A DNA stretch of 64,000 nt, taken from Cyclina sinensis (lineage: Eukaryota > Mollusca > Bivalvia > Venerida > Veneridae). Of the stretch, positions 1-12,791 are shown piece by piece (position 1 is the first letter of the stretch; each line of letters begins with the position of its first letter). The position numbers and the translations under genes were made by a program. The stretch lies in the NCBI GenBank assembly GCA_012932295.1, contig JAAONU010000004.1:29180304-29244303 (forward strand), in the 5' to 3' direction. Below the pieces are notes generated by a model. The model did not search any database and was not told the DNA's origin. It saw only the letters and a list, made by a program, of their open reading frames with translations.

Positions 1-260
1 CAAAATAGGCTTAGTGGAGACGACATTGTTTTACCGGTTTGGGAACTCAAAGACATTGTCTAAACCAAAGACAACGGTTCTTTCAAGTTGGTGTATTCTG
101 AATAAGTATTTTGCTCGAATTTGCCCTGAAAATTACTATTTTGGTTAGAAGGCTTTGGACGTAACACTTCATTATTAAAGGAGCTTTGTTTATAGAGGAT
201 AATATTAGACAGTGTTGGTTAGACTTGGTTAGATTTTACAGAAACTCTTGTCTATTTCAG

Positions 261-515
261 ATCACCTAGTAAGAGGTATGCACGGAGGACTGTTGGAGGA
301 AATACAAGACATGTGATTTTAGTTGAGAAAAACACTATAGACGGGTATAGAAATATACCCAAATCAAAAACTTTCTCGGGTTCTACCCAGAATTCAAGTC
401 ACCAGTCATTTCATCGTTACGACGGCATTCATAATCAGCAACGTGCTACATTACCCCATGATTATAAACTAGGATCAACGTCACAGGGTTCACTTCATTC
501 AGAAAAATCAGATGA
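261..515 (+). CDS. Internal exon of PTPN3/PTPN4-like phosphatase, FERM-adjacent/linker region
   Basis: Seen: an open 255-nt stretch bounded by an acceptor (tctatttcag, ends 260) and a consensus donor GTAAGT at 516. Reading starts with the last base of a split codon and gives SPSKRYARRTVGGN, then a Ser/Gln/His-rich linker ending HSEKSD plus two bases (GA) of the next codon. Known: the FERM-adjacent segment of 4.1/PTPN3/PTPN4-type proteins carries an S-x-KR motif just after the FERM domain, and the beginning here fits that. The two left-over bases are completed by the first T of the exon at 32909, so the phases agree. Inference: this exon belongs to the same gene as the PDZ exons, with the FERM exons upstream of the window. 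It holds no catalytic residues. The exon itself is well supported; its assignment rests on phase, strand and the short motif. Confidence 0.72.
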
Positions 516-1420
516 GTAAGTAATGTATTAACACATTTCTCTAGATGTTTGCCTTTTTTTCATCAACAGATATTTTCCACATTGGTAGAAGTGTAAGGAT
601 CCAGAATTTTTTTTTTATCTGATTTGAAAAATTTGCCTCCCCATCCATACCTTTAACTTACATCAAGGGCTTTTTTTCATTTTATATGATGTGTCCATAT
701 TATAATAAAAAAGATTCTACAGGGAGGACATTTAGAGTTTAATTTAGCTTTTGTTAGAGAATGCTGAAGTGAACTTGGTATCTGTTTGAGTTAGCAGCTA
801 GAACTGTCAGATGTATCTTTTGTTTTCAAGGCAAGGGGTCAGTAAAAATTTTTCGTATCTACATATGAAATAAGTAAGAGATAAAATAGCTTTGTCCTGA
901 CCTTAAATCAAATAAATCTTCATCTATTGGGAGAAACCAGTCCATTTAGGAAGTAGATTATGTTTGAAAAAGGCCTTACATTCACCTTCGTAGTTAAGTT
1001 ATGTTTCATATTGCTCAGGCACTTGAAATATTACAACATAGTTAGGTGTTCCTATTCCAGTCAACACTGTAAAACTCTTCAAAATCACTGAAATAGGTAT
1101 CTATTTGAAAGCCACTTCATAAAAATGTGTGTGATTTAAGAGAGTTTGTGTAAACACGCGTGTCATTTAAATGCACATCATAAATAGTATGATATGTTTC
1201 AATGTGCATGTTTTACAAGTTTGTGAACAAACTTTCTGGCAATCTTGGTAGTGGCAACCAACTCAGTTATAACAACAACGTTCAGTCAGTGCATTTTGTT
1301 TTGGTATAAAATTCTTATTCATGAAATCGTGTTTGTGTTATTACAACAGCTGTGTAAAATTGGTGCTATACACTAGACACCACTTAAACTTAGTTAGACG
1401 GCAAATTATGTAGTATATCA
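516..1420. other. Intronic sequence, nothing recognised
   Basis: AT-rich sequence with poly-T runs; no repeat, RNA gene or exon could be supported. Confidence 0.5.
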
Positions 1421-1590
1421 GGGCCTTGTTAGCTCAGTGGATGTAGTGTTTCATCCACCCCCACCCAACTTTTCTCTCTCCATTTTGGAAGGTCCTGGGT
1501 TTAAATCTTAGCTGGAGCATTATATGTGACCTTTACACCTAAACGACACATGCCTCAGTTTACCCAGCTGAATAGGTTACAGTAAATATA
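1421..1590 (+). repeat. Possible tRNA-derived SINE fragment
   Basis: The stretch holds an A-box-like segment (TTAGCTCAGTGG near 1429) and a B-box-like segment (GGGTTTAAATC near 1497), in the order expected for a tRNA-type RNA polymerase III promoter. The spacing is enlarged by a pyrimidine-rich insert, so this is not a functional tRNA. A tail of about 70 bp follows that may belong to the same element. Degraded SINE is the best reading; a chance match is possible. Confidence 0.4.
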
Positions 1591-3189
1591 ATTCCTTTCA
1601 TTTGAGCTGATACGTTAGAAAGAAATTATTTTCCCTTCAATAGTATTAGTGTCTGCTAGGGTTCGATGTAATGCACAAAGTTTTCTTGCATTGAAGTATT
1701 TGTAAATGTGTCAGTTCAGCTTGGGGCCACTGACCTGACTCTGCACTTTTAATTTTTTTTCTGTTTGGCCGCTCAAGTGCTTTCTGCAAAAAAAATCATG
1801 AATAGATGAAACGTTACAGCTTTGTACTTTTTTTGTAGTCTATTAAGGAGATTGTTAAGAGTTTAAGGGAATGAATGTTACTGTCACTTCTCTAAGTGAT
1901 TGGTTCCATCTACGGTTATGTCTATAGTGTGATTTAATCAACTTGGGATGCTTTCATTGAAATTGAGTTAAAAGGTAGTATCATACATATTATGATAGAG
2001 GTTCACGTTTATATTGAAATGTCATACTTTTAAAAAAATCACCGTTCTTTTATATTTCCCCATTCAAGAAACTAACAAGACAGAACTGTAAAGTTGTAAA
2101 AAAAAAATAGATTTATGTATATATATTTTATTGAATTATCTTTAATAGACTTCAGACACTTTGAAGGCAAGACAAGACTTAGTATTTACATTGGATTTTG
2201 CTGTGTCAGTTGCCCTGAAAATAAAACACAAAATACATGAAACAGTTATTTAAAAAATTGATTTGGCCAGCCCATAATTGCATGTAAACAATAGATTTTA
2301 GTGAAAGGAAATACAATACCTTTTGTTAAAAATACATTGTTATAGATTATTGTTTAGTAATTACTTGAAACCTTTAGAAAATTCTGCTTTGTTGGTTATT
2401 GAATGCAATGCTTAAATTATAACACATCAATAACTGAACTTGACATTGAGTACAGGGTACTGATAAAATTTGCAACAAAATTATACACTCCTTTGTCTAA
2501 TGCATCTTGTACGTCATTTCTGCTATAGATGTTGCCATAACAGTTAGTTAACAGCTGCATTCTTTGAGCTTTTTATGAGATTTTATATATATATGTATAT
2601 CTATGGATCAGTATTGCTAAATATTTCTTGTCCTTTGTGAAAGATTTTGTTTTGTAGGTTTATAATGGAAAGCTGGTTTAAGATCAGATTTCTTTTCGAC
2701 TTTGATTGTGTTAGACTTGGCAAATATAATTTTCCCTTTGTTAAAGACCAGTTTTCCTTTGAAGTAAGCCTGCCTTTTGTCAGAAGCCATTCTTTAAAGT
2801 TTGTATTCCATTACAAATTAGTTAATACTTCTTTTCCTATATCATCTAAATCTGTATGGATGTAGAAATCGTTTACATTATCAAGTAATCTTGCTCAGAA
2901 TATGAAATAAGACTGGCTATTTTCTATCAGTATACCGCAGTGCACAAATCAGGAGACATTTTCTTACCTCCCTCAACTCCTTGAAGCGTTGTAGGTATTT
3001 CATTGTCATTTTGATCATTCAGATTATGTCTTAACCAAAACCTTAACATTTCCTTTACTTTTATTGTAATACAGTGTCACAAAGTTTTCCAGTATCGTAA
3101 GAAAAACTCATGTGAATTTCTCAAAGTCCACAGTAAACTAAAGTGAAGGTAAATATTTGGCTCTAAAATTGCTAAAACTTAATAGGTAT

Positions 3190-3345
3190 GTCACTTACCT
3201 CAGGTCAAAAGGTCAAGGTCATAATAATAATTATGTCAAGTTACCATGGGGCATGATCAAGTCATTTTGTTCACTTACATCAGGTCAAAAGGTCAGGGTC
3301 ATATCAGTATGTCAAGTTACTATGAAGGCGTGAGTCATTTAGTTT
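3190..3345. repeat. Two diverged tandem copies (about 85 bp) rich in AGGTCA half-sites
   Basis: The phrase cacttac-tcaggtcaaaaggtca recurs, followed in both copies by atgtcaagttac and a further related segment. Each copy contains clustered AGGTCA hexamers. It resembles the core repeats of the larger elements in this window and is probably a fragment of one of them. Confidence 0.5.
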
Positions 3346-3832
3346 TGTTCTTGATTTTAAAGATATATGAACAATACTGCCAGTGTAGGATGTCTGGTTC
3401 TATGTCACATTTTATTTGCTATGTATGAATGGGGTCTTAAACTTTCATGGTCTGGTAATTAGAAAATTCCCATTTTTAGTTCAGTTTTTATGTACATATT
3501 TGGCTCAGCTGAAGGAGCTAAACTCGTAAAAAGAAGGCAAGCAAAAAAAAAAGATTAAAGGCAGAGAAAATTCATCTTTTACAGACCAATTATAGTCGTA
3601 TAGTAAAATGACAGTTTAAGTTACATTTGACCTTCTCGTATAGGAAAAGTAGGTGGGGTACTTAATTTAATTCTCATTTTGTTCACATTCATTATTGGTA
3701 AATGAACCATAAAATCTTTTAAATCACTTAATATTCCATCAGCTGGACTTGGGGAATTACTGTGCCTTCATGAGTTTCTGTGACAGAAGTTGGTAGAAAG
3801 AAAGTAAAGAAGTTTTTTTGGGGGGGTATGAA

Positions 3833-3926
3833 GACAACTTTAACAACTAGCTTAATTTATATATGACTGTCTCTGTAAAAACACAACTTTAACAAATAGC
3901 TTAATTTATATCTGACTGTCTCTGTG
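3833..3926. repeat. Two-copy direct repeat, about 48 bp
   Basis: The pair aacaactttaacaa-tagcttaatttatat-tgactgtctctgt appears twice back to back with few differences. This is a short local duplication in the intron. Confidence 0.65.
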
Positions 3927-4299
3927 TATAATAATTAATTGTTTCATTATTTTGCTTCTCGCCAGTTTCTACTTAGAGGTCCTGTCTCTGCAAACTGTCT
4001 TCTTGAAAGTGAAGATTCAAGGCTTGCATAATAAAACATGTTTATCAGGTTCAACAATTTAAACAGTAGAACTATTCCTGTATCTAAATTGAATTCATTA
4101 ATTCACTTCTGGCAATTTTATATTGATATATTTCATATACAATATTGTGATTGATACTTGCTGCTTGTGAGCAGTGCAGATCGTTACTGCACTGCAAGAA
4201 TTGTGACAGCTGTCTGTGGTGACTCAGCAAAGGTATCAGATTCAAATCACGAAGTAAAATAGCAAGTCTTTGTGGGTTAAGTATACTGAACTAGTTAAG

Positions 4300-4470
4300 T
4301 ATTCATGAATATAATACTATGTTTATGAAGAAGATGAAATGTGCATGAACATAAAATTATACTCAGTGAAAAATATAAAATGTTCTTAAACATAATATTA
4401 TGTTCATGAAGAAGATATAAAATGTTCATGAACATAAAATTATACTCATGAAAAAGATAAAATATTCTTG
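4300..4470. repeat. AT-rich minisatellite, about 41-bp unit, four copies
   Basis: Units of 40-42 bp contain a catgaacata core followed by an AT stretch, atgttcatgaa or a variant, then a purine-rich agataaaat end. The motif TTCATGAA is itself palindromic, so the array can fold. Decaying partial copies continue to about 4560. The minus-strand open frame here is read-through of the repeat. Confidence 0.6.
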
Positions 4471-6471
4471 AACTTTGCTTGAAAATTTTCATGAACATTT
4501 TCCTTCAGAATAATGAACCTGTCAAGGATATTCATGAACTGTTCATGAACCAGTAAACATGATTGTGCTGACAGGGTGGATGGCATCTGCAAAAGCAAAA
4601 ACAATTGCCAACAGCAGTTAGGCTAAGGTTAAATTAAAAGCTACAAATTATAGGCAACAGACAATAGAGAACTGGCCATGAGATAAACATGGTGAATATT
4701 TAATCATTTACCAAATTGCAGTGAATTAAGGAAGAAAGGTATTTTAGATTGGGCATGTAATTCTTTTAAGTTTGATATCTCAATTGATTTTGTAAAATCA
4801 ACAATTGTGAAAATGTTAAGATTCCTGTTTTCTTAAGTGTTTACCATCTGTTTTGGTATGAATTTGACCCAAGGAAACCCTCTTAAAAGCTATGAGTAAT
4901 GGAGTATAAAGAGATTTTGTGTTTAAATATTAGTGTAAAAAGAATATTTTGCTATCCAGATATGGTCATTTGGCCTTTTGTTGGCTGACTGTATGATTTA
5001 GACCTCAAATAACTTTGAAATATAATTGTTCAAAATTTAAAATAAAAAAAATCATTGACCTTTTTAATTAATGCTTGTATACTTACAACTGAATTAATAT
5101 GAAAAGAGTAATTCAATTGATAATATTATCTTATGAATTTGGTATAGCATAGAAAGTTAGTTTCTTTAAGAGTTTATTAAGATAATCATTTTATTAATAG
5201 TTGACCCTGTTCCCTTTTCAGTTGGTAAGTTTTCAGTAATTTTAACTTCCCAAAATGGTAAAGTAGTCTTTCAGAGTTTTAAGATGGACACAAACTTGCT
5301 CTTGACATCAAGGCCTGCTTGATTACGGCATAGATTCTAGTCATGGCATATGTTGAAAAGTTTATCCTTTGACTGTAAGTCTTGATTTCAGAAGAAGTAC
5401 TTCATTAGCTAATATTCTAAATTCAGCATAGATTCCGAAAGAAGAATGAGAGAATAGTGGATAAATAAGCAGAGAAAACTTTGGTTTTGTTCAGGGGACT
5501 TTTGAAAGCACACATAAAAAAAACAGACAGGCTATTTAGCACTGGAGCTGTTCTGACAGGCTTTTTTGAAATTTTAAGAAAAGAAGTGTCATCTTGAAGC
5601 AGTACTCAGTAAATGCCTATTCTGTGATATAAGGCTAGTCTCGTACATCATTGAAGATATGTAATCAAACATTTGTCTTTAAAGAACCATTGAACTGCCA
5701 GATAAGACTGACATCAAAGTTCAGAGGTCACACTTGATTGGCACACTTTAATACATTTATTGATTCGATTACAAAATTATAACGGCATTTTCACGCATGG
5801 ACTGCAATCTATATACCCTTACTCAGATTTTGTTATATTAAAACTTTAAGGCCTGTAATTTTTTTTTCAAAATTAATAATTTAGACTTCTTGAAATAGAT
5901 TATTGAATTTTACAAAATGTCAAAAGCACTATTTTCTTTAATTGAGTGGACATGGCAATCAGAAAAGTATTAGTTGATTTCTTGAGTATAAAGGATTAAT
6001 TGATTTTTACACATTTTTTAAAGTAAGAAATTCAAACTTCAATACCACCCACAAACATTTTACAATATTTTTGTGAAAACTGCCACCCTTACCTTTTTCA
6101 CAAATCAATAATTGTCACATTTTCTTTTCCATTTTCTTTGTTGTTCATTTAAGTATATAGACCATTACAATATTTATTTTAATGTCCATAAAAGTTGTTG
6201 GACATAATCTTTTAAAATTGGATGTGAAATTACTTTTCATTAACAGAGATAAACTGATAAATTTTTTTGTAAATTAAAATCTAATTTTGATTGTAAGACA
6301 TTGATAATATTTTCTTTGCTGTTATTACTAAAAGAAACAGCATTGTAATAAAGAAGAAAACATTATTTTGGTTGATTTGTTCTTTTGAAAGAAAAGATTG
6401 TAAGGTTCCAGTAAAGTGAAATGCCATATAACTGACTACCTTGAATTAAACCTTCCTAATGTAGGCATTGT

Positions 6472-6560
6472 GCTTATAGTTCAGTTGTTTAGATGGGTGA
6501 CTTCATTGGCACCATCTCTTTGTTTGAAGGTCAAGAATCCAGGATTCAAACCTGATACTT
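6472..6560 (+). repeat. Possible tRNA-like SINE head
   Basis: A TATAGTTCAGTTG segment and, about 55 bp later, GGATTCAAACCTG resemble A and B boxes at tRNA-like spacing. I could not pair an acceptor stem, so it is not called a tRNA gene. It directly precedes the 39-bp minisatellite. Confidence 0.3.
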
Positions 6561-6564
6561 AATG

Positions 6565-7215
6565 CGTAGAATATTATAAAATATTGAATTCTAAGTTATC
6601 TTCATGTAAAATATTATGAATTATTATAGTAACCTAACTTATTTCATGTAAAATACAATGAAGTATAGAATTATAAGTTATATTCTTGTAAAATTTAAAG
6701 ATGTATAGAATTCTGAGTTATTTCATGTAAAATATAATGAAGTATGAATTCTGAGTTATTTCATGTAAAATATAATGAAGTATAGAATTCTGAGTTATTT
6801 CATGTAAGATACAGTGAAGTATAGAATTCTAAGATATTTCATATAAAATACAGTGAAGTATAGAATTCTAAGTTATTTCATATAAAATATAAGTAGTAAA
6901 GAATTCTGAGTTATTTCACATAATATATAATGAAGTATAGAATTCTGAGTTATTTCATGTAAAATATGATGAAGTATAGAATTCTAAGTTATTTTATATA
7001 AAATATAATGAAGTAAAGAATTCTGAGATATTTCATATAAAATATAATGAAGTACAGAATTCTAATTTATTTCATGCAAGATACAGTGAAGTATAGGATT
7101 CTAAGTTATTTCATGTAAATTTAGTACAGTGAAGTGTAGAATCTTAAGTTACTTCTTGTAAAATTTAATGATGTATAGAAGTTATTTTCATGTAAAATAT
7201 TATGAACTACTGAGA
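6565..7215. repeat. Minisatellite, 39-bp unit, about 15 copies
   Basis: The unit runs gaattctgagttatttcatg, then taaaatataatgaagtata. Copies in the middle (about 6715-7030) are nearly regular; those at both edges are diverged or deleted, the usual pattern of an ageing array. There is no coding sense in it. Confidence 0.85.
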
Positions 7216-8227
7216 TTGTCATTGCTAGATCTGACTCTGACTTTGGAAAACCATGTGGAAATGAATATTTTGCACAATTCTACTAAGGGTGAAAAATAGG
7301 ATGATAATTGTGTAATTAAAATGATAATGAAAATTATCATGACTTAGAAAGCAATAATTACAAATTCTTTTCTAGAGAAGAAACTTTTTATGAACAATAC
7401 ATACAGATTCAGACTTTTTCCCGAATATAAGGAGAAGAAATAAAATTATCAACAACAAAAAATATAAGACATCTTCTATTTTGCAAATGTTTATAATTAA
7501 TATAATTGTAATAAATTATATTCACTGCTTTATCATACATGGGAAAAAAATATTTATAATCACTAATATTTTAGGTCATAGTAAGTACCAGTTAATGTTT
7601 CACAGTTTTCTATTTTGTAACGTTTCTACATAATTATGACATGAAATTACGTTAATTACTTGTAATTATCAATACTTTACTAATATTATGATATCACGTT
7701 TCAGTTAAGGATTATTATTCAGATTTTAGGTAACAAGATAATTTGATCAGAAAATAAATGAATATATATTCCACTGTTTAATATAATATGCTGCAGTATT
7801 ACTTTATTTTCAGACTTGGGTTTAATTGCTTTCAGTGAAAGGAAAGTACTGAATCCTGATTAAATATGTGTATTTTTTTTCTTAAGTATGTAGACTTTAT
7901 GCAGTGTCACTGTTAAAATGAATTGTTTGAGACTTAAAATAATTGACTTTGTCTGAGATTGAGGAAGTTTTGAAGTCCATTATGATTCAAAGACTAAAAC
8001 ATTTTGAATACATTTGGCTTTATGTGCATGACTTAAACAAAAACATTGATAAGAAATGTCCCTCTAAGCATGCCAAAAAACAATGCCGTGAGGAAACATA
8101 AATGCCTGAGCACTGCTGTTTGAGGATTTTTTGCCCAAATATAAAGAAAGGAAAGTGTTAAGCATACTTGGCAGAAATTTCTCTATAAAACTGTATGGAA
8201 AGCTTTGCAAATCTTCTCCTCTGAATC
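7216..8227. other. Intronic AT-rich sequence, nothing recognised
   Basis: No exon, repeat or RNA gene could be supported between the 39-bp minisatellite and the 3' end of the LINE. Confidence 0.5.
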
Positions 8228-8290
8228 CAAATTCAAATTCAAATTAGTTTATTTCAAAAAAGCAGAGTCCCACTTTATGTGGGCAGCATC
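8228..8290 (-). other. LINE 3' terminus: stem-loop plus simple-repeat tail
   Basis: On the element strand a perfect 5-bp stem CCCAC/GTGGG with a 5-nt loop (8269-8283) lies just upstream of an AT-rich segment and the terminal aatttg repeat. In several LINE families the reverse transcriptase recognises a 3' hairpin followed by a short tandem repeat, so this is a likely recognition site; that role is inference. Confidence 0.55.
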
Positions 8291-8939
8291 AGCATTATAC
8301 AATAAATACATAATATACAATCGTTAACATAATCACATGACTAAAGGAAAACGGCTACAATTTACGTATCTAATCATATCAAGTTTGTAAAATATAGTTC
8401 GTATAGTGTATATAATTTTTACAGTTGCAAGTGGGCCTAATGTATGTCACAAAATAATGTATGTTTTGAAATTACATAGGGTAAAAAAAAAAAATGTGCG
8501 TATTACTTGGATTATGCTGGTTATTGCTTTTATATATTGAAAAGTTTCAAAAACTCATTCATTATAAAGACGCGCTGGTACATGGTTAATGTTCTATCAA
8601 ATTTTCAAATCTTATCTTGTAAACAGAGTTGATGTTATCCTTGAAGTTGAATAAATCAATACCTATAGCGATTATGAAAATATACATATACACATATTAA
8701 CACTCATGCGTACATACACATACTGCCATAGACATATGCTCTAAAGTAAAATATTTAAATATCTCTAAATTTACAAAACATCTATACACAAGATACCGGT
8801 ATACACATCTGAAATGTCAAAAAACAAGGCATGAATTCTGATATTGGTTATTTTTGTTATTCCAGATTGTAACGCAGTAGATAGAGATGGGGTTATCAAT
8901 TTTAAATGAGCGAACTACATTATAGCCAAGTACTACACC

Positions 8940-9006
8940 ATTTGCAAATACATACATACATACATACATACACACACACATATACATACATTATACACAC
9001 ACATAC
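8940..9006. repeat. Microsatellite (ACAT/ACAC)n
   Basis: Imperfect run of cata and caca units inside the LINE 3' untranslated region. Similar shorter runs occur nearby (about 8690-8730). Confidence 0.85.
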
Positions 9007-9419
9007 AGTGTCGTAGGTACATGCAAATACATTTTATATATACCAAGGTGAATAATTACCTATACATACATTTGCAGAAAATATTTATACACAGAACTAT
9101 TAACAGATACTTAACGATCTGTAAAAGTGCTCTAGGAGTCGTAAGGAAACGTTGATATGTCACCCGGCTTTCTTAGCATCCTAACTCCGAAAACGAAATT
9201 TAAATTAGACTACTAAAGCCTGACATATAAACGTTTAAACAATAAGTTTCAGTCATTACTAGTCATACTTTTAGATACTGAAAATCTATTTATTTATTAG
9301 AACGTACAACATTTGCCAGAGATATACAATATTCTATTTCTGAAAAAAATACTTCCAATGCAGATTGTTATCGGATTTTTTATTTCTACAAATCTGATCA
9401 GTGGTTGAAATGAAATAAA

Positions 9420-12400
9420 TCATCTACAGTATTTCATTATCTTATCACAAAATATACTAAGATTTTTCAATTTATTACAATTATCTGTCGTGAGCAGTTG
9501 AATAAATTTTAACATATTTGGTCTTGTTCGTGTATACCTGTCAATATATTTATTTCTATCAGTGTTAAAAATAGGACACATTAAAATATAATGGTATTCA
9601 TCTCCTAGTTCATGACAATTCGAACATTTTCTATCATTTTGTGGAACATTTCTCCATCGGCCAGTTTCTATAGGCAATCGGTGGTTTCTTGTTAAAAATC
9701 TTATTAGTGTTGTACAGTAATAAGAAGGCAGCTTGTTAATAAAGGGGCTTCGTGTGAAATTTGTTTTGTAATATTTATACAAATTTGTAGCCGATGTATT
9801 GGCTATCTGTGCAAACCAGCCCTGAATAAATACATCTTTAAGTTTTTGAAAAGATGACTTAATGAACCATTTGCTGCTAATAAAGCTCTGGCTGTACCAA
9901 ATTCCAGATAAACCTAGACTGCATATATTGTATTTGACATTGTCTATCCACAGTGATTTTAAATTATTTTGTGAATGCATTTCATAGATGAAGTTATATA
10001 CTTTTGCAGACAGTTTGGTAGTTCTTTCACTTTCCGTGTTTTCAATTAATCTTGCCCAATAAGACAGTAATCTGTTTTTAATGTGAATAGACAAAGGTAT
10101 TACCTCAAGTTCCCCATATATCATGTATGATGGGGTAGACTTCTTTAAGTTAAATATATATTTATAAAATTTAAGCTGGACCCTTTCTATTATGTCTAGG
10201 TTTCCATATCCCCATATTTCACTTCCGTATAATAGTATTGGTTTTACTGTTTTATCAAAGAGTTCTATTTGAATATCATAAGGGAGAGAAAGTAATTTTA
10301 TTTTTCTAAGTAGAGAGAACATAGCTTTTGTACCTTGATCTGCTATATATTGTTTAGTCTTGATAAAACTACCACTCTTTGCAAAAAATAATCCGAGGTA
10401 CTTATATTCATCAACAATTTCAAGTTCATCGTCTCCAATTTTGAATTTGGTATGCCTTTGACGTCTTCCTTTACTGAATATTAATATTTTGGTTTTACTG
10501 GTATTTATTTGTAATTTCCATTGGTCACAGTATTGTTTAAAAGTATTCAGTGCATGATGCAGGTCATTTTCATTATCACTAAATACAACAGTATCATCCG
10601 CATAAAGAAGAATGAAAAGTTTCAAGAAGTTACGAATACCTTCTGATACATAATCTTTCGAAACACCTAGCACATCATGATCATTAAGAAACTGTTCAAG
10701 GTCGTTTAAAAATACAGAAAATAGAAAAGGGGAAAGATTTTCTCCTTGACGTACACCAACTAAACAATCAAAGTAAGGAGTCGATCCTTCGTGAGTAGAA
10801 ACTTTCGACTTTATATTATTATATAAGCTATAAATTACTTGAAAACATTTGCCATTTATATTTTCATTCCTAAGTTTTTGCCAAAGTCCGACACGCCATA
10901 CTGAGTCGAAAGCTTGTTTAAAGTCAACAAAACAACAGTATAATTTTTTCCTTTCAGAGTGCACAATATCTATAAGACTTTTAAGAATAAAAATATTGTC
11001 TACAGTAGAAAAGTGTTTTCGGAATCCTGCTTGTGTTTCGTGAATTAAGTTTGTTTTTTCGGCATATTTATTCAGACGGTTGTTTAAAATACATGTAAAT
11101 AATTTACCAAAACAGCTTAACAATGAGATAGGTCTGTAATTTTCTGGTTTTTTAGGATCACCTTTATTCTTATATATAGGTTTGATTATTCCAATCGTCC
11201 AGCTTTCTGGTATAATTCCTGTATCAAAAACAATGTTGAATAACATTTTATAAATTTGCATCATGTGGCTCAGTGAGTATTTTATCTGCTCATTAATAAT
11301 GTTATCATACCCAGGAGATTTGTTGTTTTTTAGGCTTTTAACTGCTTGTGTAATGTCATTTTCTGTTATAGGACCATTTATTTCATTATTAATGGCAGTA
11401 TTGTCATCATCATCATGTGTGTTACTATTATAACTATGTTGATAATAATTATCATTATCAGACATATTATCGTTGTTATTTCTATAAATATTGTTGGTGG
11501 TGCTGTTGTTCGTTGATGGAATGTCATCATTTTGAGGGTTTTCGTTAATGTTTCGAAAATAGTCATAAAAGTCTGTTAAAGAAGCGGTAGATTCTGCTTG
11601 TTTTGTTTGTGTATTTATAATTTTCCAATATTGTTTGGGATCTTTTGTTTTCAGTATTCTTAGTTTCTCAATTCTTGAAGCATTGAAGTTATGATTTGCT
11701 TTTCTTAAAGCACATTTGTATTGTTTACTTACTTCTTTTAACTGATTTTTATAATATGCTGTTTTATGTCTATTGTATAATATTCTTGCTTTGTGATAGG
11801 TGTTTCTTGCTATAGTACAATTTCTATCAAACCAAGGCTTTCTGTTTATTATTATATTGTTTGGTGCATTCTTGTGTACAGTTTTGGTGCCAAATGATTT
11901 CATGGAACATTCATTAAATAACGTACAAATGTCTAACACCGTATCATCAATTTCAATTTGAGTTATTGTCTGTTCATTTATCATTTTCTCAAGTTTTGTT
12001 TCTATTTCAGAGATTTTTATTATATCTAAATTTTCTAGAAATACATGTGCATTTTTTGTATCCCAGAGTTTTCTTTCTTCTGTATGTTCTGAGTTTGATT
12101 CGTACCCAGTACAGTCAATTTTAGTTTTCAATGATATATGAACAGGGCAGTGAACATCTGAATACAGGTTACAATAATCATCAATAGTGAAATCAACAAT
12201 ATTTTCAAATACAGAGGATGAGGAGAGAAAATAGTCAACAGTACTCGATTCTTTGCAAGTGAGTTTAGGGGTTTCATAATCGACCCCTACTCTACCATTA
12301 AGAATAAACATATTGTTGTTTCTGCATAGATCTATCAGTTGACTACCATATTGATTTACAGTGTTATCAACAATATTTCTTTCCATTGGTATATTATGTA

Positions 12401-12791
12401 ACTCAAAATTCATAAAAACATTGTGTTCTTCATTCTGTATTGACTGAAGATCATACATATCAGAAAATAGTTCGTCAATACGTATATAATCAACAAGATT
12501 ACCACACCTTCCATTGTAGTCACCAAATAACAGTACATGGTCGCTATCAGCACAGTATCTAAATATTTCTTGCTGTATTTCGAAAAAAGGGTCATTATGA
12601 GCGAATTTGGATCCCACTGGCGGTATATAAACTATACCACACTTTAAATTACTATTGCTTTTCCCATTACTTTTCCCATAGATCTCTTTTGATACCGTGA
12701 AAAATTTAACAAGATTACTTTTCGAATTATTATCGACTATAACATAAGGGACTAATTTATTTTTTATCAGTAACGCTATTCCACTGACCAA
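9420..12791 (-). CDS. LINE ORF2-like protein: partial AP endonuclease, reverse transcriptase, C-terminal zinc knuckle
   Basis: Open frame of 1,123 codons. Residues about 1-230 are the C-terminal two thirds of an apurinic-type endonuclease: LLFGDYN (87-93) is the GDxN motif, SSTVDYFLS and SDVHCPV correspond to the later catalytic Asp and the His region. The reverse transcriptase follows: NYRPISLLS, ETQAGFRKHFST, a first catalytic Asp in CCFVDFKQAFDSV, VRQGENLSPFLFSVFLNDL, and the YADD box in ILLYADDTVVFS. A Cys-rich end C-x2-C-x7-H-x4-C (CSNCHELGDEYHYILMC) lies near the C-terminus. No RNase H was seen. It would make complementary DNA at a nicked target. The frame has no internal stop or frameshift, so this copy is fairly young, but without the endonuclease N-terminus it cannot act alone. 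The listed start is TTG and is not a real initiator. Clade (Jockey/CR1-like) is uncertain. Confidence 0.92.
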   Translation of the reverse strand: MVSGIALLIKNKLVPYVIVDNNSKSNLVKFFTVSKEIYGKSNGKSNSNLKCGIVYIPPVGSKFAHNDPFFEIQQEIFRYCADSDHVLLFGDYNGRCGNLVDYIRIDELFSDMYDLQSIQNEEHNVFMNFELHNIPMERNIVDNTVNQYGSQLIDLCRNNNMFILNGRVGVDYETPKLTCKESSTVDYFLSSSSVFENIVDFTIDDYCNLYSDVHCPVHISLKTKIDCTGYESNSEHTEERKLWDTKNAHVFLENLDIIKISEIETKLEKMINEQTITQIEIDDTVLDICTLFNECSMKSFGTKTVHKNAPNNIIINRKPWFDRNCTIARNTYHKARILYNRHKTAYYKNQLKEVSKQYKCALRKANHNFNASRIEKLRILKTKDPKQYWKIINTQTKQAESTASLTDFYDYFRNINENPQNDDIPSTNNSTTNNIYRNNNDNMSDNDNYYQHSYNSNTHDDDDNTAINNEINGPITENDITQAVKSLKNNKSPGYDNIINEQIKYSLSHMMQIYKMLFNIVFDTGIIPESWTIGIIKPIYKNKGDPKKPENYRPISLLSCFGKLFTCILNNRLNKYAEKTNLIHETQAGFRKHFSTVDNIFILKSLIDIVHSERKKLYCCFVDFKQAFDSVWRVGLWQKLRNENINGKCFQVIYSLYNNIKSKVSTHEGSTPYFDCLVGVRQGENLSPFLFSVFLNDLEQFLNDHDVLGVSKDYVSEGIRNFLKLFILLYADDTVVFSDNENDLHHALNTFKQYCDQWKLQINTSKTKILIFSKGRRQRHTKFKIGDDELEIVDEYKYLGLFFAKSGSFIKTKQYIADQGTKAMFSLLRKIKLLSLPYDIQIELFDKTVKPILLYGSEIWGYGNLDIIERVQLKFYKYIFNLKKSTPSYMIYGELEVIPLSIHIKNRLLSYWARLIENTESERTTKLSAKVYNFIYEMHSQNNLKSLWIDNVKYNICSLGLSGIWYSQSFISSKWFIKSSFQKLKDVFIQGWFAQIANTSATNLYKYYKTNFTRSPFINKLPSYYCTTLIRFLTRNHRLPIETGRWRNVPQNDRKCSNCHELGDEYHYILMCPIFNTDRNKYIDRYTRTRPNMLKFIQLLTTDNCNKLKNLSIFCDKIMKYCR